Shown: piece by piece, positions 22,276-33,556 of the stretch
How positions within the stretch are numbered: the first letter of the stretch is position 1
How the letters are laid out: every line of letters begins with the position of its first letter
Source of the DNA: Teratosphaeria epicoccoides
Lineage: Eukaryota > Ascomycota > Dothideomycetes > Mycosphaerellales > Teratosphaeriaceae
Length of the DNA stretch: 64,000 nt
Direction of reading: 5' to 3'
NCBI GenBank assembly: GCA_021401465.1
Contig: JADDMT010000050.1
Span: 62,001-126,000 of the forward strand
Program-made: the position numbers and the translations under genes
Notes under the pieces: generated by a model
What the model was told of the DNA's origin: nothing
Databases searched by the model: none
What the model saw: the letters and a program-made list of their open reading frames with translations, nothing else

Positions 22276-25146
22276 ATGGACCACGATGCGGCTGCGCCTG
22301 ATGCAAATCAGGAAGGTGTTTCTTACCGGAACAAGCTGGCGGACCTACCGCCAATATCAACAACAACAAACGATGTGCTCCCGCAACCAAGCGAGTATAG
22401 GAAGTGTCTTCGTCCTCGACCTTCGCAGCTCCTACAAGATTGTGATGCTGAGCCACTGTCGCCTGTAAGCCGGCCCACTCGTCAACGTTCTCTGCAACAT
22501 CGTGGGACCAAGATGTCGTTGTTCGGCCTGTTCAGCAAGCCCAAGGTCGAAAAGATGCATGGATACGCAGAGCAAGTTCTGCATTCGCCATCATCCCGAG
22601 CTTTGGAAGCTCGTGGCGAGCGCCCGACTGAGCCAGCCGCGTCACCTGGTGCCACACCAGATATCGAATCAAGACCTCCGACTTCAATGTCTTCCTGGAC
22701 TACCGGCTCGAAGCCTTTGAGAACGAAGTCGAGTATGCCGGATGTGAAGCCAAGACAATGGGCGCCGCCTCCACTGTTCCAGGTGTATCCACAGGCATCG
22801 AAACACGGTATCATGCAGGTCTCAACGGTCGCGGACACGCTTGCGGCGGTCGCGAAAGCTCAAAAAGCTGCTGGCCTTCGGACTCAAGATCTTGAGCTAT
22901 CAAGCGATGCCATGGCGTACAGCAACGCCATAGGGTCTAAGCCCACGCGGACAGGAATTGACAGCTCTACTCGTCCGAGATCGAATCCTGTCGAGACTCT
23001 GCGCAAGATAGTCGTTCTTGTTACCTCTGGCTATCTCCTTCAGTACGCCGATTATGGTCCAAGCGATCGATTGCCGGAGCGTATACTACAGCTCGGCAAA
23101 GACTCGGCGGCCTTTGCTTGCGACATGATACCTGGAAAGCACTACGTACTACAGGTATCACATGCCGTGAACTCACAAGGTATGCCCATTACCAATACTG
23201 GCGGCATGTTCAGCAAGTGGGGTATGAAGCGCGCAGCTTCAAGGAAGACGACCGCAACTTTGCTGCTGGTAATGGAAGATCATCGAGAGATGGACTCCTG
23301 GATGATGACAATACGGGAAGAGATCAAGATATTGGGCGGCAGTAGATTACGGCCTGCCACTGTTGAAGCCGTGTTGGGAGCGACAGCAGACGGTTCCGGC
23401 AAGCTGAGTAAGAGCCCAAGCTTGAGCCATAGATACAACATTGCACGCGCATCTGGTCTCACGAACCCATCCCGACAAGGGATTGAACACATGCCGCCTC
23501 AGGCGCAGTCGAGGGAGGAAGAGCAGAGCTTCGCCCAATGGGAAACCAACACCATTGATGACATTGAACAGGAAATGGAGCGAACGGCCAAAGAGCGACC
23601 AGGCTCAGCGTTTGAGAATCAGCAGCAGGACTCTGATGCACAATCATTGCGCTCGTCGATCGCATTGTCAGCAGAGCATCATCAACTTCGCAGCCCACAG
23701 AGCAGCAGTTGCATATCACATTCAACCTTTGCGACGACTGCGGCAAACTCGAGAACTAGTTCGCCGAATGACTTGCATCTGGCTGGGTCGGAGAAGTGGA
23801 GTTCAGATTCGTCTCGAGAAAGCGAACCCGGAAGGTCATCATACTTACCGCGCTCTTCACCCGGGCTTGGCACCGGCAAGCGGCGGTCTGTGGTCCCTTC
23901 GGTGGCGAAGAAGGAGCAATCGTGGCGAAGTCCTGATATGAACACGTCGGTACAATCAACAGCAGTGAACGTCGGTCTATGCGCACCAACAAAGACTGTG
24001 AAGTCGTTGACGCCGCCACGCAAGCTTGTCGTCACTGCCAGTGAGCCGAATCTCAGGGCTGCCATGGAGGGCAGATCCAGGCATGATTCCAGACTGCAGG
24101 ACGTAACAGAACGGCCGCTGTCTATAATCGCAGACTTGCCATCATCAGCTCAGTTCAATGTTCATTCGCCAAATAAGCGTCAATCATTGATGCAGGCTGC
24201 TGCCGCGCAGACACAAGCGTACCGCTACACCATGCGAACGCCGGACGATACCTTGACGGCGACTTCAGCTCCAGGAAATACTGCGACTGTTGACGATAAG
24301 AGGAATTCACAACGTTCTTGCATACCGCTGAAGGTCAACCTGAAGGGCACGGTTGATCGATCATCCTCCGAATCCGGGGCTAGAAGAGGCCAAGTTGACA
24401 ACAATGTTGATGTATCTCATCGCTTGTCACGCACATCGTCTACCACATCCGAGGCTTTGCAAACAGACCGCGGGCGAAGTTCGCCTGGCCGCTTGTCATT
24501 GTTCCCATCGCAAGCCCACCCTGCGCTCATTCATGATAGTTCATTGCCAGCCACGACGCCCTTAAAGCGACCCTCCCCTGACAGGATCCCAACACAATCA
24601 CGAGCCATCATTTTATCATCGAGTCGGCCAGCCAGCATGCAGGTCCGGGCAGACCACACTCCTTTCTTGAATTGCTACGGCGCCTCACTGGCTGATCCCG
24701 AGGCGCCCAACGCTCACGCCACGCCGACCCGCAACCTCAAGCCTTCGAGGTCTTCCCACGCGATCTCAACCCAGTCCTCCGTCCGTGTACCAAGACCACA
24801 GCTCTCGCCCACAGACCCCTTCATGAAGCCTCCAACACGAGCTTCCCACACCCACGCATCATCAGTGCCCGAAGACGAAGCAGGAGACTGCGCGATGCCG
24901 CTTCCGCGTCCGTGTGCCTCGCCCATGCTCGTCCGCCCAGTCTCAAGACAGTGCCGCAGCGGACTCAAATCGAAGACTTCGCTCCCTGAGCTCGACCTGG
25001 GCATGCCCGTAGTTGGATTAGGGCCGCCGCCGCCGCCGCCGAGCGCACCATTGCCACGGCCGCCATCTGCGGAAAGCAGGTCGAGGAGCCCCATGGCGAT
25101 GAGGGGCAGGAATGCTGGAGGACGAGGGTTGGGCATCTCCCATTAA
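22276..25146 (+). CDS. PH-domain protein with long disordered tail
   Basis: A single exon of 956 residues from the ATG at 22276. An alternative start at 22513 (MSLFGLFSKPKVEK) would give 877 residues and looks like a natural N-terminus, so the first 79 residues are uncertain. A pleckstrin-homology-like domain lies at about residues 240-365: beta strands around RKIVVLVTSGYLLQYADYG, then HYVLQVSHAV. It closes with LLLVMEDHREMDSWM and helix TIREEIKILGG, whose Trp is typical of the PH C-terminal helix. The remaining 590 residues are Ser/Arg/Pro-rich, ending with GPPPPPPSAPLP. The domain suggests phosphoinositide or protein binding at a membrane; no catalytic domain is visible. I do not recognise an orthologue with a known function. 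Confidence 0.85.
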   Translation: MDHDAAAPDANQEGVSYRNKLADLPPISTTTNDVLPQPSEYRKCLRPRPSQLLQDCDAEPLSPVSRPTRQRSLQHRGTKMSLFGLFSKPKVEKMHGYAEQVLHSPSSRALEARGERPTEPAASPGATPDIESRPPTSMSSWTTGSKPLRTKSSMPDVKPRQWAPPPLFQVYPQASKHGIMQVSTVADTLAAVAKAQKAAGLRTQDLELSSDAMAYSNAIGSKPTRTGIDSSTRPRSNPVETLRKIVVLVTSGYLLQYADYGPSDRLPERILQLGKDSAAFACDMIPGKHYVLQVSHAVNSQGMPITNTGGMFSKWGMKRAASRKTTATLLLVMEDHREMDSWMMTIREEIKILGGSRLRPATVEAVLGATADGSGKLSKSPSLSHRYNIARASGLTNPSRQGIEHMPPQAQSREEEQSFAQWETNTIDDIEQEMERTAKERPGSAFENQQQDSDAQSLRSSIALSAEHHQLRSPQSSSCISHSTFATTAANSRTSSPNDLHLAGSEKWSSDSSRESEPGRSSYLPRSSPGLGTGKRRSVVPSVAKKEQSWRSPDMNTSVQSTAVNVGLCAPTKTVKSLTPPRKLVVTASEPNLRAAMEGRSRHDSRLQDVTERPLSIIADLPSSAQFNVHSPNKRQSLMQAAAAQTQAYRYTMRTPDDTLTATSAPGNTATVDDKRNSQRSCIPLKVNLKGTVDRSSSESGARRGQVDNNVDVSHRLSRTSSTTSEALQTDRGRSSPGRLSLFPSQAHPALIHDSSLPATTPLKRPSPDRIPTQSRAIILSSSRPASMQVRADHTPFLNCYGASLADPEAPNAHATPTRNLKPSRSSHAISTQSSVRVPRPQLSPTDPFMKPPTRASHTHASSVPEDEAGDCAMPLPRPCASPMLVRPVSRQCRSGLKSKTSLPELDLGMPVVGLGPPPPPPSAPLPRPPSAESRSRSPMAMRGRNAGGRGLGISH

Positions 25147-25734
25147 GGATTATCGTTGTTTTTGGCATTCTTTAGTGGGCTGGTCCATTTTTATTTGACG
25201 AATATGACGACACATATCCTAACAGCTGTCTATGGTGAGAGTATACTTGAGATCTGTTGGTGTAGTCGGAGGCATGTATTGTTTGCATAGTGATACCCAT
25301 GCTTGCAATAGCGTTTGCTCGAGACGTATCAAGATTCGTTATAAGGTATACAGATTCTCTGCCGTTGCGCGAATGGGATGCGTCCTTGGAGTATCATCAA
25401 GTTGTCGAATTTGTCGACCATCGTCGTTCTTCCAGTCCGCGTTGCATCAACGGGACGAGTGGTCAGCTTATTATGTAACAGTGCAAGCGATCGGCCAATT
25501 TGGGAGCGAGAAGTCGTTCCGCTTGCCAATCGGCCGTCGATCTGCACGATCGAGAAGAGAGTCATGTATCAGCCAGTCCGCCGTTTACTTGCTTGAACGA
25601 GACCAAAGTCATAGGGTTGTGTACCTGTCGCGTCCGCTGCGATCAAATAAAGCAGTCATGTACTGCAGTCTATGAGCTTTACAACAGGACATCCATGATC
25701 TTGTTCTGCTCCAATGCTGCACACTACCAGCCAT
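25147..25734. other. Convergent 3' region
   Basis: About 590 bp between the 3' ends of the PH-domain gene (+) and the SDR gene (-). No gene was recognised. Confidence 0.5.
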
Positions 25735-26757
25735 CTACTGATACGGCTTCGTCTCCTTCTCACACCACTCCCATAGCTTCTTCGCGCCCTCGGTGTTCTT
25801 GTCAACATCGGACCTCAACTGCACAAACCTGCCCCACGGACCAATGTACTTGCCGTGGTTCTCTGGCTTTGCTGGCTCCGGGCCGAAGCCAGCGAAAAGT
25901 TCAGTATACCCGCCAAGCACTGGCGGGTACACCAACTGCCGCGTGACGAAGGCTTCGATTCCAGCCTGGTGGCGTTGAAGCTCGGAAAGCAGATTGCCGG
26001 GATTCCAGGCATTAGAGACGATGCCAGCCTTGTCACCAATCCGCCGTTGGTACTCGCGGGACAAGAGGGCGTTGCCGGATTTTGTCTGGGCGTAATCTTT
26101 GAACTTGTTGTTGTGGGTCACTACGTCGTTTTTCGCATCGAACGTCACACCACCTTTAGGTGAGAGCATCGTCGCGAGCGAAGCTGCCCAAGTCACGCGC
26201 ACAGAGCCCGCAGGACTGGTCGATGCGGTCCTCTCGAGCAAAGGCGTGAGGAACTTTGTGAACAGGAAGGGTCCGAGGATGTTGGTTCCGAGCTGGAGTT
26301 CATAGTCCTGCGCAGTCTTTGAGCCGACGGGCGGAGTCATGACTCCGGCATTGTTGGTGAGGACATCAAGACGTTGTTCGCGTTTCAAAAAGTCCTCGGC
26401 GCTGGATTTGATGGACGGCAGGTCTGCGAGATCGAGTTTGAGAAATTCGACGCGGCCGTCGGAGCTAGGGTGGGTTTGTTTGATGGTCGAGATTGCTTTG
26501 TCGCCCTTTTCTGGGCTGCGGCCTGCGAGATACACCTGAGAGGCCAGTTAGAAACATGGCACGGAGCATGGTACGAGCTGCAGAATCCGGGGGCCTACCG
26601 TGCCATTCTTTCCGTACAGCATCTTGCTTAACTCCAGACCGACGCCGGTATAACCGCCGGTGACGATGAAGACACGGCCATTCTGATCAGGGAGCTCTTT
26701 GTCAGTGAAGGTGGGTTTGGCGATGAAGAAGCACTGGCGGAAAGCGTCCAACGCCAT
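25735..26757 (-). CDS. Short-chain dehydrogenase/reductase
   Basis: Exons 26757-26599 and 26535-25735 encode 319 residues; the intron is 63 bp (GTAGGC to CTCTCAG, phase 0). The join restores KNGT-VYLAGRS, the usual strand after the first Rossmann helix. The cofactor motif TGGYTGVG is at residues 33-40, NNAGV at 114-118, and the catalytic pair Tyr201-x3-Lys205 lies in YAQTK. The predicted catalytic serine is in WAAS (about 172). The start at 26757 (MALDAFRQCFF) was chosen because the frame upstream has no ATG. The architecture is that of fungal SDRs close to retinol dehydrogenase/WWOX-type enzymes, using NAD(P)H; the substrate is unknown. No biosynthetic cluster surrounds it. Confidence 0.92.
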
Positions 26758-27644
26758 GGCCTTTGCCTTCAATCCTGCTGTGATTGCCTGGGTAGTGATT
26801 TGACGGTCGAGCGGGTGAATCTGAATGATGTTGTCGATGTCTGCACTCGGCGATCGCGACACTTTTTATTCGAAGCGCCCAGAGTACAGCTTATAAGAAG
26901 CAGAAGCGCTGGATCGGAGGTTTTACTTGTGCAGGGATGATGCAGCTCTTACACCAAATGCGAGCGCGATAACGACGATCAACTCGCCATGCAGGAAGAA
27001 TATGCGTAGTCTGAACGAAAAATGTCGAAGAATATGCGGAGTCTGAACGAAAAATGTCGCCTTCAGAGTGTTCCCAGCCTTCAAGTTCCGTGGAAGACTT
27101 ATGACGTAGCGCGATTGGTGCATGTGGGGCAGGAGGCGGCTTAAACTCTCGAAAGGTACCCATACTAGGAGAGAGCAATAGCACGATCCAATCGCCATCA
27201 AATCTTTTCTTCAGTGCAGACTTCTTCGGTGACAAGCAAGCATACTCAATCCGGCTGGTATCGTTGATCGTATTTCTTGATCTGTCAAGAACATTTCTCT
27301 TCGACATTATCAAAAGTTGAAGCGGAGCCCGGCACGGCACGCTGCTAGGATGGCTATAGCGCGTACCGGCGCGTCCAGTCTTCAGAGCACTGGTATCCAT
27401 TCCCACAAGCTCTTTCACGACATACGCGCTCTCTCGTTCACGACCTTCTGGAATCTCAACGCTCCTTCACACTCCCTGAACATGGCATCGTAGACATCAC
27501 AGAGCATACTCACCTGCGAGCACACAGACGCAGTGCACGGTAGCGGGGCCTACCGAACTACTGCACCCACCGCGTAAAAGAAATACCTGCACACGCGAGC
27601 ACGGCTGGAAGCATTGCTTCGCGTCTCTGCATTGACAAAACATC
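26758..27644. other. Divergent promoter region, SDR / FHA gene
   Basis: About 890 bp between divergent start codons. It contains a 32-bp tandem duplication at 26995-27058. Open frames on the minus strand between 26891 and 27418 have no recognisable domain. Confidence 0.5.
26995..27058. repeat. 32-bp tandem duplication
   Basis: Two adjacent 32-base copies (26995-27026 and 27027-27058) beginning GAAGAATATGCG, differing at one base (T versus G). They are non-coding, in the SDR/FHA divergent promoter interval. Confidence 0.95.
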
Positions 27645-29301
27645 ATGGCAGACTCGACACACAGCACCATGACTCCAGACGGTCAAACCCGTCCAATGAC
27701 TGCACCCTCGCGTCCACCGAGCTTGCTCCCAGCCTTCGAGCCTGAAGGCTTCATGTCTTCCAGCCCGGGCCTGCCTCGAGCAGCCAAACGCAAGTTCGAT
27801 GACCTCGATACCACCAACGATAGGAGGTACTATCCTACACCTGTGCCCACCTCTTCAACCGGTATCCTGCCCTCATCTCCGCCCTCGCGTCAAACGCGTC
27901 CACCACTGGCGCGTACAGTCTCAACTCTTTCCGAACGCGCCCCATTGGGTGACGTGCCCACTCTCGACCTCCCTGCCAGCAGCGAGCCCGTTCTCATGGG
28001 CAGGAGTAGCAATAGCTCAGACTACCAGCTGTCTGCCAATCGTCACATTTCTCGCGTCCATGTGCGCGCTTCATACCATGCCCCAACTGAGGAGCATGTT
28101 CTCGGTAGAGTCGAGGTGGAGTGTCTAGGATGGAATGGTGCCAAGGTGCATTGCAGAGGCGAGATCGTTGAGCTGGCAAGGGGAGAGGTGTATGTGTCAA
28201 GCAAGCCTGCCGCGCAGATCATGGTGGACGTGCAGGACACGCGTGTAATGCTCGTGTGGCCGAAGGACGGGTCAGGCGAGCCTGTGTCGGCCGGCCCAAG
28301 AAGTCCTTGGGCCCTCGAGAGCCCAATCAAGAAGAATATCGCGTCTGCTGCGCAACAGCCGTACCTCGCGTCCAGTCCACCAGCCATGGTGATGCCAAGA
28401 CCAAGATCGCCTGTCTCGCCAACCCCGACATCCGCGCTCGAGTTTGGTGCTACGTTCACGTCAACATTCCGGGCTCCAACTCCTGACGATGGTCCCGTCA
28501 AGGTGTATGAGGACCACATCTCGGATGAGGATGCGCCCTGTGGGGAGATCGATGAACCTGTCGTCGCCAAGGCCGCATCAAAGACTTCCATAATCGGGTC
28601 AGCAGACGATGTCCTGAAGCAAAGCAACTCCACGCTCGCCTCCGAGCAAGAAGATTTTTCAGATCACAACGAGGAGAACGACCCGATTGTCCATTCCTTC
28701 GGACCTTTCGGCGACAACATCTTGTCGCGCTTCCAGTCATTCCAGCCAAAGTCACCTGACCGCGATACGCGTAAGCGTAAAATATGTACCCAGTCTTTCA
28801 TCTCGTCACCCACTCGCACCGTCTCAGCAACCATCAAGGCTCCAGTTGCTAACGCCAGTCCTATCAAGAACCACGTCATCAACCAACTCGCCTATTCACG
28901 CATTCACAGCTTGCCGCTGTCGACCATCCACAGCAACTTGCCCGCCGAGCTTCGCGGTGCTATGACCAGACCGTCCGACACTGAGGCCCGTGAGGTTCTG
29001 ACTACCTCCAACCTCAAGACTATCCTTGACGATATTTCCTGTGTCGGCGAGATCAGCAGAGAGGGTAAAGACGCTGCTGGTAAGATGCTAGAATCTGAGT
29101 TCTATTATATGCCAGAGAAGGACGCAGATGAGATGAGGAGGGAGACTATAACGAAAAGCTTGGGGAAGACGTCCATCCGGGCTGCAAGAAAGCAGCATAA
29201 GGTATGCTGTTGTTCCTCCCCTCCCCTCCACTCCCCTCTTGCCCCTTGCGATGACTGATCCCGCTCTACAGCAATACTATTGGAAGCGCCCCCGCTACTG
29301 A
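27645..29301 (+). CDS. FHA-domain protein, Tos4/Plm2-like
   Basis: Exons 27645-29201 and 29272-29301 encode 528 residues; the intron is 70 bp (GTATGC to CTCTACAG). The terminal 10-codon exon supplies QYYWKRPRY after ARKQHK, giving a basic, aromatic C-terminus typical of this fungal family. The FHA domain is at about residues 110-205, with VLMGRSSNSSDYQL and the phosphothreonine-binding loop NRHISRVHV. The rest is Ser/Pro-rich, with many S/T-P sites and KRKFDD- and RKRK-type basic patches consistent with nuclear location. In yeast, Tos4 and Plm2 are chromatin-associated FHA proteins of the G1/S and DNA-damage response; transfer of that role is inference. Confidence 0.88.
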
Positions 29302-30005
29302 GTACCGCCTGCCGAAAATGTTCCCTTGATGGACATTTTTCGATGATACTCTGCGTGACAATGCCGTTTGGGCACGACTTCACCAACAGCATCAACATAC
29401 CACAATGGTTTATAATTGCATTTCTTCCGCTCTTTCAAAGGTACGTGGGGAGCACGCAAGCATCGCATCCCTTCTTCACTACGGCGGGCGGCATGCAGTT
29501 GGCGACAATACGGATGTTCAGAGGGGTGAGCGCTTTTAGCGATGGCGTTGGGGCGTTCGTGGTGGCATTGTTGAAAGGAGTATTCCTCCGAATTGCATGC
29601 AGTGTTGATCTTGTGTGACGACGGGATGATTGCGTCGCTGTATTTTAAGTCGCGCGAGATGGCACACTCCTGTCGTGCTATATGGTGGCGATGGAAAAGG
29701 CTGTGTTGATGTATAGTGTGACATAAGCGGAGTGTGAGGATGGTGAGAGTGAACTAAAAGACCTGTTATGCGACCGCTTTTCCTCTTGACTTGTAGTGTT
29801 GATAAGTGACGTCGGGGAGGCCTTCTTCCCCACTGAAGCGCGATTCGCCCCGCACCGGTCTGTGCGCTTAGTACGTCTGGGGAAGTCGATGGAGTGTGGT
29901 CGCGACCGAGCTGGGCACTTGCAGTGCTGTTCTCAATGCGTCCCTACATTATTACTCTTTCATCATAGCATAAGAATTGCGTAGATCTAAAAGTCCGCAA
30001 TCGAT
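29302..30005. other. Intergenic region, FHA gene to PPT1
   Basis: About 700 bp holding the FHA gene 3' end and the PPT1 promoter. No gene was recognised. Confidence 0.5.
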
Positions 30006-31106
30006 ATGCGCCTGCTCTTCTCGCTGCCCGCCGTCCTCGCCGCGTTTGCATACACCTCCGCCGCCGGCTACTCCCCACCAAAACCGCTTCCCCTTCTCAT
30101 CTGGCATGGCCTAGGCGACAAATACGATGCCGACGGCCTGCGATCTGCCGGCGAGCTCGCCCAGAGCGTCTATCCCGGAACATATGTCTACTACGTCCAT
30201 CTCGATGAGGATGGCAATCAAGATCGAACAAACTCATTCTTTGGAAATGTCACGGAGCAGATTGAGCAAGTCTGCGGAGACCTTCGTGAAGATCCGCGAC
30301 TGAGAGTCCGAGGGAGCGAGACGGTGTACAGAGACGGCAAGGTGCAAATGAGGATTGATGCGCTTGGATTTTCCCAGGGTGGACAGTTCCTACGGGGGTT
30401 ACTGGAACGGTGCGAAGGGTTGCAGATAAGAAGTCTTGTGACATTTGGCAGCCAGCACAATGGGATCGCGCAGTTCCAGACTTGCGGCGCGTTCGACTTC
30501 TTGTGCAAGGGCGCCACAGCACTAATCAAGGGCAATGCTTGGACGGAATATGTGCAGAGCAAGGTTGTGCCTGCTCAGTATTATCGCACGGTAAATGAGA
30601 CGACTGGAGAGGCGAGCGACGAGTACCTGGAACATTCTGGATTCTTGGCAGATATCAATAATGAGAGGGCAAACAAGACGGAGGCATATGCGAAGAAGAT
30701 TGCCGCGTTGGAGAAGTTTGTCATGTATGTGTTTGAGAAGGATACGACCGTTATCCCAAAGGAGTCGGGATGGTTTGCTGAGGTGAATATAACTGCCGAC
30801 CCTGCACTTGTTATTCCTTTGCAGAACCGAACGATCTATAAGGAGGATTGGCTGGGTCTTCAGGCGCTGGATAAGAAGGAGGGCCTGGTGTGTAGAACTA
30901 CTCCAGGTGGGCATATGCAGCTCAAGGAGAAGGTGCTGGTGGATGCTTACAGGAGTTACTTTGGGCCAGAGACCAAGGAGAAGGAGCACGCGCTTGTTGG
31001 TGGTCCAATAGGCGATGAGGAAAGAATGATGCCATTGCTGCGGGAACAGCAGGTTATCTCTATACACATTGGGAGATGGTGGAGCAAATTCAAAGACTAT
31101 CTATAG
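30006..31106 (+). CDS. ppt1: Palmitoyl-protein thioesterase (PPT1 family)
   Basis: A single exon of 366 residues. The N-terminal hydrophobic stretch MRLLFSLPAVLAAFAYTSA is a signal peptide. The alpha/beta hydrolase core starts LPLLIWHGLGD. The nucleophile elbow GFSQGG has the catalytic Ser at about 123, followed by FGSQHNGIAQ, a strong PPT1 signature. The acid is probably Asp near 245 (EKDTTVIPKESGWF) and the base His near 301 (TPGGHMQL). Several N-x-S/T sites fit a secretory or vacuolar enzyme. Members remove S-acyl chains from cysteines during lysosomal (vacuolar) protein turnover. The C-terminus is somewhat longer than the human 306-residue enzyme and ends in a basic/aromatic stretch. Confidence 0.95.
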   Translation: MRLLFSLPAVLAAFAYTSAAGYSPPKPLPLLIWHGLGDKYDADGLRSAGELAQSVYPGTYVYYVHLDEDGNQDRTNSFFGNVTEQIEQVCGDLREDPRLRVRGSETVYRDGKVQMRIDALGFSQGGQFLRGLLERCEGLQIRSLVTFGSQHNGIAQFQTCGAFDFLCKGATALIKGNAWTEYVQSKVVPAQYYRTVNETTGEASDEYLEHSGFLADINNERANKTEAYAKKIAALEKFVMYVFEKDTTVIPKESGWFAEVNITADPALVIPLQNRTIYKEDWLGLQALDKKEGLVCRTTPGGHMQLKEKVLVDAYRSYFGPETKEKEHALVGGPIGDEERMMPLLREQQVISIHIGRWWSKFKDYL

Positions 31107-33556
31107 GGCCGTCGAGTCTTTAGACTAGGAGAGCATGGTCGAGGCCAGTGTTCTAGTTGGCGGAGGACTCCATGTTGTGCGTTTGAGTATAAAACGCAAT
31201 GACTGATGAACGTGCGCCGCATGAGTGCACTGGCGCATAGGCTTACTCTTACGAGATACTGCCACCAGTAATTGGATTGCTGAGCAGAAGGCTTGTTGAC
31301 TGTAGTACAACTGCATGCAGCGATTCCATCAGTCGCTCTCAACCAATTACCCGATTGCCATGGCTGACCACTGTTTGACAGACCTGACTGCTTGCCGCAG
31401 GTTGACCGCCTGTTGATACGATTAGCTTGACTGATGATGCTGCTAAATGCTTGCAATGTTGGAACTCTAACATCATCTGTCGACCCTTCCTTTACGGATT
31501 GACTGGTCGCTTGACGCATGGAATCACGGCGCTCTTACACGGTTGACCATCTCGTTATCTGCCGGATCCGCCGCTGCCAGCATTGACCGCTCCATGTCTA
31601 CTACTGATTGTGAATTTATTGCTGTCTTGAAGGATGTCAAGTCAAAATCATGCATCCGGGCATACTCAGCCTGATGATCAGCAGTGGCTGAAACAGAGGC
31701 CGTCATGCCGCTGTCACAGATATTTTGGTCTGCTTCAAGTGTAAGACCGATCGACCATGTGGAGCGCACGAAGCGATCCAAACGTCCTGCAACATATCGC
31801 TTATTCAGGCTCTGGACAGTGTCACTTGACCGCGATGCTCAGCTCATCCTGTCTTTCTTGCCACGCCTCACCCATGCATTAGCACCCGGTCAAGTCCGCC
31901 GCCCTGCAGACATGAGTGGGTCGTTGGGTGCAGGCTATAGTCATCAGTGTGAAGCATACATACATGACAGGCGTTAGGTAGCACGGGGATCATCGCAATC
32001 AGTACAATAATTAGAAGTTGTCAACAGGCAAGGTACCTGCCAACATTCGTCCGCAGGATGCAAGCGCAATGTCGATGGCGCCGATCCCTGACAGTTCACA
32101 TGTTTCGGCCCTGCAAGCCACTTCATGCGCATCGCCGTACAGATACAGAAGCATACGCTGTGGGCAGGGTACTAAGCTTCCGCCAAGGTTGGCCTGTCAT
32201 GCATGAGTGTCGAATCAGAGGCGAAGTTTGAATAAGCTGGGGTGGATTCTCGTCAGCTGTCGTTGATCATCGGGCGGTGCGGCAGCCTGTGAGATGCTGC
32301 TTCGTGTCCTTGGCTTTTATTGACTTCGTTGACTGAACGGCGGAGCCTCAGAAAATATATTCAAGCTGCGAGAATGGATTGAAAGCCTGCAGCGTACAAT
32401 GCGTACTGATGCGATAGCGATCAACAGGCAAAATGTCGACTGGAGCACATCGAAAACTAGATGGGTGAGCAGGGATAATAATAACGTTTACAGGACGTCT
32501 CAGTGCGTTCCGCCGTTGGCGCTTGTGGCTGCACGTCTGGGCTGACAGGGATGCGGTGCCATCTGGTCAGGGCTCCTCCAAGTTCTGGTATGCTGTGATG
32601 TCTTGTTCTTCGCGTTCCTCAAGGACATGTGTCCTGTGTCGCTATCGGACAGCTCGAAAGGCTCAATCTTCTCCTGCTTAAGCTGCGAGTTGCGCAGCTT
32701 GTTAGAGGGAGAGCCGGCGAAACCGTCTTAAGCGAAGGAATAGAGCGTGAACGAGGATGATGATGACGAGAGCCTGACCGACACTAGCAGCAGGGAAGGA
32801 TTGTGCAGGCTTCTTCCTGTGAGACGTGGAACTCTCGACAGACTCTGAAGCTGCACAAATCTCGTCCAGAAGAAAGACGAAACGCGCCGGCGACGCACCT
32901 GTGATTGCTGACATGAACACAAACCGGCGGAGCAGTGGAGAATCAAGATCCCAAACGCCTGGTCTCGGCTTCTCACTGCTGGGCAAGGAGTATCTTGCCA
33001 TTCGCTTCGAGGCATAGCAAGCGAACGCCGATTCACTACTGACGCCGTTGACTCTGTAGCGTTCCGTGCCTCTGTGGCCAACCGCTCGTCGCCCATCGTG
33101 TCGTTGACGAGCACTCGAGGCTGCAGGCAGGCCGCGCGGTCCCTTGCTTGCTTGTGAGGGCGGAGGAGGCAACCCGCGACGCTCCAGTGCAGCTATCCGC
33201 CTCACACTCTACGACAGACCGGACGGCTGCATTGCGCCAGCGACAATCTGTCCGCATTCGTAACTCCATTTTCGTGCTGGGGGGGCTTTCGTGCACTGGT
33301 TGGATATAACGAGGTCGCGAAGCAAGCGCGGGTGGATATCTGTTCGAGTTGGGAAGGAGCGAAGAACTCAAGTGGACAAGAGCGAGCGGGGAGCACCAGG
33401 CCAGCTACATCTTGATGGAAATGTCCAGCGCCGTGGATGTCAACAGATTTCGCAAAGGCATCGGGACATGCCCTCTCGGTGAATACGACCACCTTATTGA
33501 GCGCTGAGTACCTCGTATCGGCCGCGAGGCCATAGCACGACTGCCGCTGCGCCACC
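31107..33556. other. Gene-free 2.4-kb region upstream of the OGT gene
   Basis: No convincing gene. The minus-strand frame 31781-31524 (85 codons, TTG start only) has a fairly protein-like composition but no recognisable domain, so it is left unannotated. The stretch from 31375 to 31587 carries seven TTGAC pentamers in one orientation. The distal part presumably includes the promoter and leader of the O-GlcNAc transferase gene. Confidence 0.45.
31375..31587 (+). repeat. Cluster of seven same-orientation TTGAC motifs
   Basis: TTGAC begins at 31375, 31402, 31427, 31499, 31511, 31543 and 31583, all on the plus strand. The uniform-base expectation for one pentamer in one orientation over about 210 positions is roughly 0.2. 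Spacing is irregular. The cluster lies some 270-480 bp past the PPT1 stop codon. It may be a dispersed regulatory array or a decayed repeat. Confidence 0.6.

Noticed and set aside
31524..31781. 85-codon minus-strand frame with protein-like composition
   Set aside because: It has no ATG start, no domain and no splice partners; the GTCAA words it contains are explained by the TTGAC cluster on the other strand.
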